Shown: positions 44,271 through 46,181 of the stretch, in pieces
How the letters are laid out: each line of letters opens with the position of its first letter
Position numbering within the stretch: position 1 is the stretch's first letter
Assembly (NCBI GenBank): GCA_017455525.1
Contig: JAFTAP010000085.1
Coordinates: 1 to 46,181 of the forward strand
Direction: 5' to 3'
From: Lachnospiraceae bacterium
GTDB lineage: Bacteria; Bacillota; Clostridia; Lachnospirales; Lachnospiraceae
DNA length: 46,181 nucleotides
The notes under the pieces: generated by a model
The model's database searches: none
What the model saw: only the letters and a program-made list of their open reading frames with translations
What the model was told of the DNA's origin: nothing
Position numbers and translations under genes: made by a program

Positions 44271-44398
44271 AAGCTAACCTTTCAGCGGAATCATGAATGC
44301 AGCCGCTATCTGATTTGTTTTTGTAATACCTTATTTTAACAGGAAAAAGGTATTAAGGCAATAAAAACATAAGCTATGCAGCACCTGGTTTATTGGAT

Positions 44399-45244
44399 CT
44401 ATTTGCCCTTTGGCTTTCCGGGACGGCAGAACCAGCGGAATGAATGATTTATATTCGCCCCAATAAGTACTATATAGAAGCAGCCGTAGAGCCACATCAT
44501 GAAGACTACGACCGCAGCGAGGCTTCCGTAATAAGTACCGTAAATGCTGCTCCCTATGAAAAGCGAGAAGAAGAATGAAAACACAACCCATGCGAGCGTC
44601 GAAAACACCGCACCGGGAAACTGCTTCTTAAAAGACTGCCTTTCCCCCGGAACAAAAGCATAGATCAGCATGAAGCTGAATATACCCAGAGCGAACATCA
44701 GTAAATAGCGAAAAGTGAATATCACAGGCACCCTGTCAAGAAGCTTTATATGCATAATAAGAAAATCCATTATAGACTCTCCGAAGACTATGACGATCAA
44801 CAGAAGGACAAGGTCTACTACCATTAAGATAGTGACTACGAAAGCCCTTATCATAAGGACAACTCCGCCTCTCTTATTCTGCTGGACCTCATATATCCTG
44901 TTAAGCCCCCTGATAAGGGCAAGCATTCCCCTTGCGGTGGCATAGAGCAGAACCACCGCAGATATGGAGATAACTCCGGTCGAAGAGCCATAAGCCTGCT
45001 TCACTACAAGCACAACCATGAGATCCGTAAACTCAGGCGTGACAGAGGTTATTATCTTAATAAGCTGATCATCCGTGATCCCTGTCAACGGCAAGAGCTT
45101 CGACAGAATTATAAGAAGCGGTATGATAGCAATAAAAAAGAAAAACGCCGTACTGGAGGCATACGCAGCTATGTCCTTGTACGTCATCGCATCCGCAAAG
45201 CGAAAAGCGCTCTCCCTCAGTTCCCTTCTGGTGCTCTTATCCAT
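44399..45244 (-). CDS. YihY/BrkB-family membrane protein
   Basis: A 281-residue protein with about six membrane segments. The N-terminus DAMTYKDIAAYASSTAFFF is typical of the family, as are the central RGLNRIYEVQQ and the segment TYYGSLAAVVVFMMWLY. Members were once annotated as ribonuclease BN, a misassignment; their function is unsettled and may involve transport. The start ATG 45244 has no clear ribosome binding site, and an upstream in-frame stop excludes a longer form. A 9-base inverted repeat (44324-44332/44347-44355) follows the gene. Confidence 0.9.
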   Translation of the reverse strand: MDKSTRRELRESAFRFADAMTYKDIAAYASSTAFFFFIAIIPLLIILSKLLPLTGITDDQLIKIITSVTPEFTDLMVVLVVKQAYGSSTGVISISAVVLLYATARGMLALIRGLNRIYEVQQNKRGGVVLMIRAFVVTILMVVDLVLLLIVIVFGESIMDFLIMHIKLLDRVPVIFTFRYLLMFALGIFSFMLIYAFVPGERQSFKKQFPGAVFSTLAWVVFSFFFSLFIGSSIYGTYYGSLAAVVVFMMWLYGCFYIVLIGANINHSFRWFCRPGKPKGK

Positions 45245-45308
45245 GTCGGGGATATGATATCACATAATCCACCCAAATACTACAAAATAACACGTTCCTT
45301 TAAGTCGC

Positions 45309-45374
45309 TCAAAAGCATATACAAATCGTACTGAAAAGCTCTTCATCCTGCTGATTCTGTGGTATAATGTACAT
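45309..45374 (-). pseudogene. probable 5' remnant of a transposase gene
   Basis: ATG 45374 opens a 21-codon frame, MYIIPQNQQDEELFSTICIC.., that reads like the start of an insertion-sequence transposase and then ends at TGA. GGAGG lies 9 bases upstream and a TATAAT about 45 bases upstream. No further transposase sequence is visible downstream, so the rest would have been deleted. The family is not identifiable from this length. Confidence 0.3.
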
Positions 45375-45444
45375 GGCATAAATCCTCCGATTTGAAATGG
45401 TTTCTTGACAATTCCATTATACCAAAACGGAACGCATTTATGCC
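45360..45444. repeat. interleaved inverted repeats around the remnant's promoter and start
   Basis: TGGTATAATG (45360-45369) pairs with CATTATACCA (45415-45424), 10 bases. GGCATAAAT (45375-45383) pairs with ATTTATGCC (45436-45444), 9 bases. The pairs cross each other, so they would form a pseudoknot or exclusive hairpins. On the minus strand the outer arm includes the TATAAT box, and the partner arms surround the ribosome binding site and ATG. Confidence 0.75.
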
Positions 45445-45482
45445 TTTTTTATTGGCTGAAATATTGAATTTTCAAGGTTCAA

Positions 45483-45499
45483 CACACCTTTTCGGTGTG
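45483..45499 (-). terminator. possible terminator after the tandem HTH genes
   Basis: CACACC and GGTGTG form a 6-base hairpin with a GAAAA loop 12 bases after the HTH gene stop on the minus strand. The following bases (TTGAACCTT) are only weakly T-rich. Confidence 0.3.
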
Positions 45500-45510
45500 G
45501 GAAGTTTTAG

Positions 45511-45837
45511 TTAATTATTATTCCCATGCTCATTCCTGTTTACAGACATGGCTTTTTGAAGTGCATCCGGGAACATACCGTTCTTCTCCACGATCTCATG
45601 GCTCCTCTCATCGCTCCACAGCACGAAAAGGATGCACATATACTCGCTCCATTTCATACTGCGCTTGCCATCCATGATCTGACCTATCCTGCCGGGCTCA
45701 AGTCCGGCTCTGTGGGCTATCTCGCCGGGAGTTGTCCCCATCTCCCCCGTGAATATGGGAAGCTCATCTGAAAGCCGCTTCATAAGCCCATCTCGGTCGA
45801 GAGTGTCAAGCCCTTTAAGAATCACATTATCATCCAT
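45511..45837 (-). CDS. small helix-turn-helix-like protein, second of a tandem pair
   Basis: A 108-residue protein. Residues about 35-60 (TTPGEIAHRAGLEPGRIGQIMDG) read as an XRE-like HTH, followed by MKWSEYMCILFVLW and a helical tail. Its core aligns with the upstream protein at GKRSMKWSEYMCILFVL against GRREITWDQYIALLFVF. GGGAGG lies 9 bases before its ATG, inside the end of the upstream gene, with only 4 bases between them. A DNA-binding regulator is likely; targets are unknown. Confidence 0.75.
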   Translation of the reverse strand: MDDNVILKGLDTLDRDGLMKRLSDELPIFTGEMGTTPGEIAHRAGLEPGRIGQIMDGKRSMKWSEYMCILFVLWSDERSHEIVEKNGMFPDALQKAMSVNRNEHGNNN

Positions 45838-45841
45838 GCCA

Positions 45842-46181
45842 TCAGCCTCCCTTCGCCTCTATCCTGTGTCTCAGACGCTCCGGATATAGCCCAAGCGTGT
45901 CAACGACTTCCTCTGTTCTGCCGTTATATCGGAACACGAAAAGCAGGGCTATGTACTGATCCCAAGTTATCTCCCGTCTGCCTGCTTCCATGTTCTTATA
46001 TATGCTGACCGATACTCCGAGTATCCGTCCCATCTCCTCAGGGGAAAGTCCGGTAAGCAGCCTTAAGGATGCCATGTCCCGTGTCATCTCGTCCTTGAGC
46101 CATTTCCTGTCAATGGCATTCTTGTCTTCAGCTACCTTGGGTGGAAACTCGGCATCATTGTTTGCCTGTATCCTGGCAGAA
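45842..46181 (-). CDS. helix-turn-helix-like protein, 5' end beyond window edge
   Basis: The frame is open from the right edge of the window to a TGA at 45842, so the N-terminus is probably outside. An internal ATG at 46087 with AAGGA nearby could be a start giving 81 residues. However, the 31 upstream codons (..PPKVAEDKNAIDRKWLKDE) look coded. The C-terminal part holds an XRE-like HTH (LSPEEMGRILGVSVSIYKNM) then ITWDQYIALLFVFRYNG, shared with the following gene. Confidence 0.72.
   Translation of the reverse strand, partial: SARIQANNDAEFPPKVAEDKNAIDRKWLKDEMTRDMASLRLLTGLSPEEMGRILGVSVSIYKNMEAGRREITWDQYIALLFVFRYNGRTEEVVDTLGLYPERLRHRIEAKGG

Noticed and set aside
44324-44355. TAATACCTT/AAGGTATTA inverted repeat between the BrkB-like and EAL genes as a terminator
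   Set aside because: No T-run follows on the minus strand; could be an operator, but nothing else supports it.

Overview
The window reads as a chromosomal segment of a Clostridia-class Firmicute, most likely a Lachnospiraceae member of the Butyrivibrio/Roseburia type. This is inferred from protein resemblance, strong GGAGG-type ribosome binding sites, the flavodiiron protein plus rubredoxin pair of an anaerobe, and a large-protein pair resembling the DUF5716/DUF5717 families that I associate with that group. No search was run. Every gene I can support lies on the minus strand, so transcription runs from high to low coordinates throughout. No tRNA, rRNA, CRISPR array or intact mobile element was seen.

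Layout in transcription order (right to left). (a) 46.2-45.5 kb: two tandem, related helix-turn-helix-like small proteins. Next comes a short scrap that looks like the 5' end of a transposase, with interleaved inverted repeats around its start. (b) 45.2-37.2 kb: a YihY/BrkB membrane protein, then a c-di-GMP block (EAL phosphodiesterase with a degenerate GGDEF, membrane GGDEF cyclase, HD-GYP-like protein lacking the HD histidine). These are followed by an orphan TRAP solute-binding lipoprotein, an MscS channel, a flavodiiron protein and rubredoxin, closed by a clear terminator. (c) 37.2-36.0 kb: 1.2 kb of AT-rich DNA with no convincing gene. It holds a perfect 20-bp palindrome against a TATAAT box, several hairpins, three degenerate direct repeats and one copy of a dispersed repeat whose second copy lies at 18.85 kb. 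(d) 36.0-32.4 kb: iron alcohol dehydrogenase, aldehyde dehydrogenase and a TtcA-like ATPase.

(e) 32.2-22.1 kb: a carbohydrate locus. It has a 612-residue protein of unknown family, a zinc-ribbon microprotein, a YesN/YesM-type response regulator and sensor kinase, a lipoprotein binding protein translationally coupled to the kinase, a second paralogous binding protein, and two sugar permeases with no ATPase gene. (f) galK, then a heterodimeric ABC exporter with one degenerate ATP site, then TrkA and TrkH potassium uptake. (g) 14.0-7.2 kb: a four-gene cassette coupled to trkH by an ATGA overlap. It encodes a 1201-residue beta-sandwich plus helical-repeat protein, a divergent Hsp70/actin-fold protein, a TPR-like protein and a membrane-anchored coiled-coil protein. 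This is the best candidate here for an undescribed system. (h) purB and purA, then an LTA-synthase-like protein and a YfhO-family membrane protein cut by the left edge.

Functional picture: sugar sensing and import (e) may feed galactokinase. Potassium and mechanosensitive channels, lipoteichoic-acid-type enzymes and the exporter point to envelope and osmotic homeostasis. The c-di-GMP enzymes point to surface or lifestyle signalling. The four-gene cassette sits in the exporter/potassium operon but its function cannot be read from sequence.
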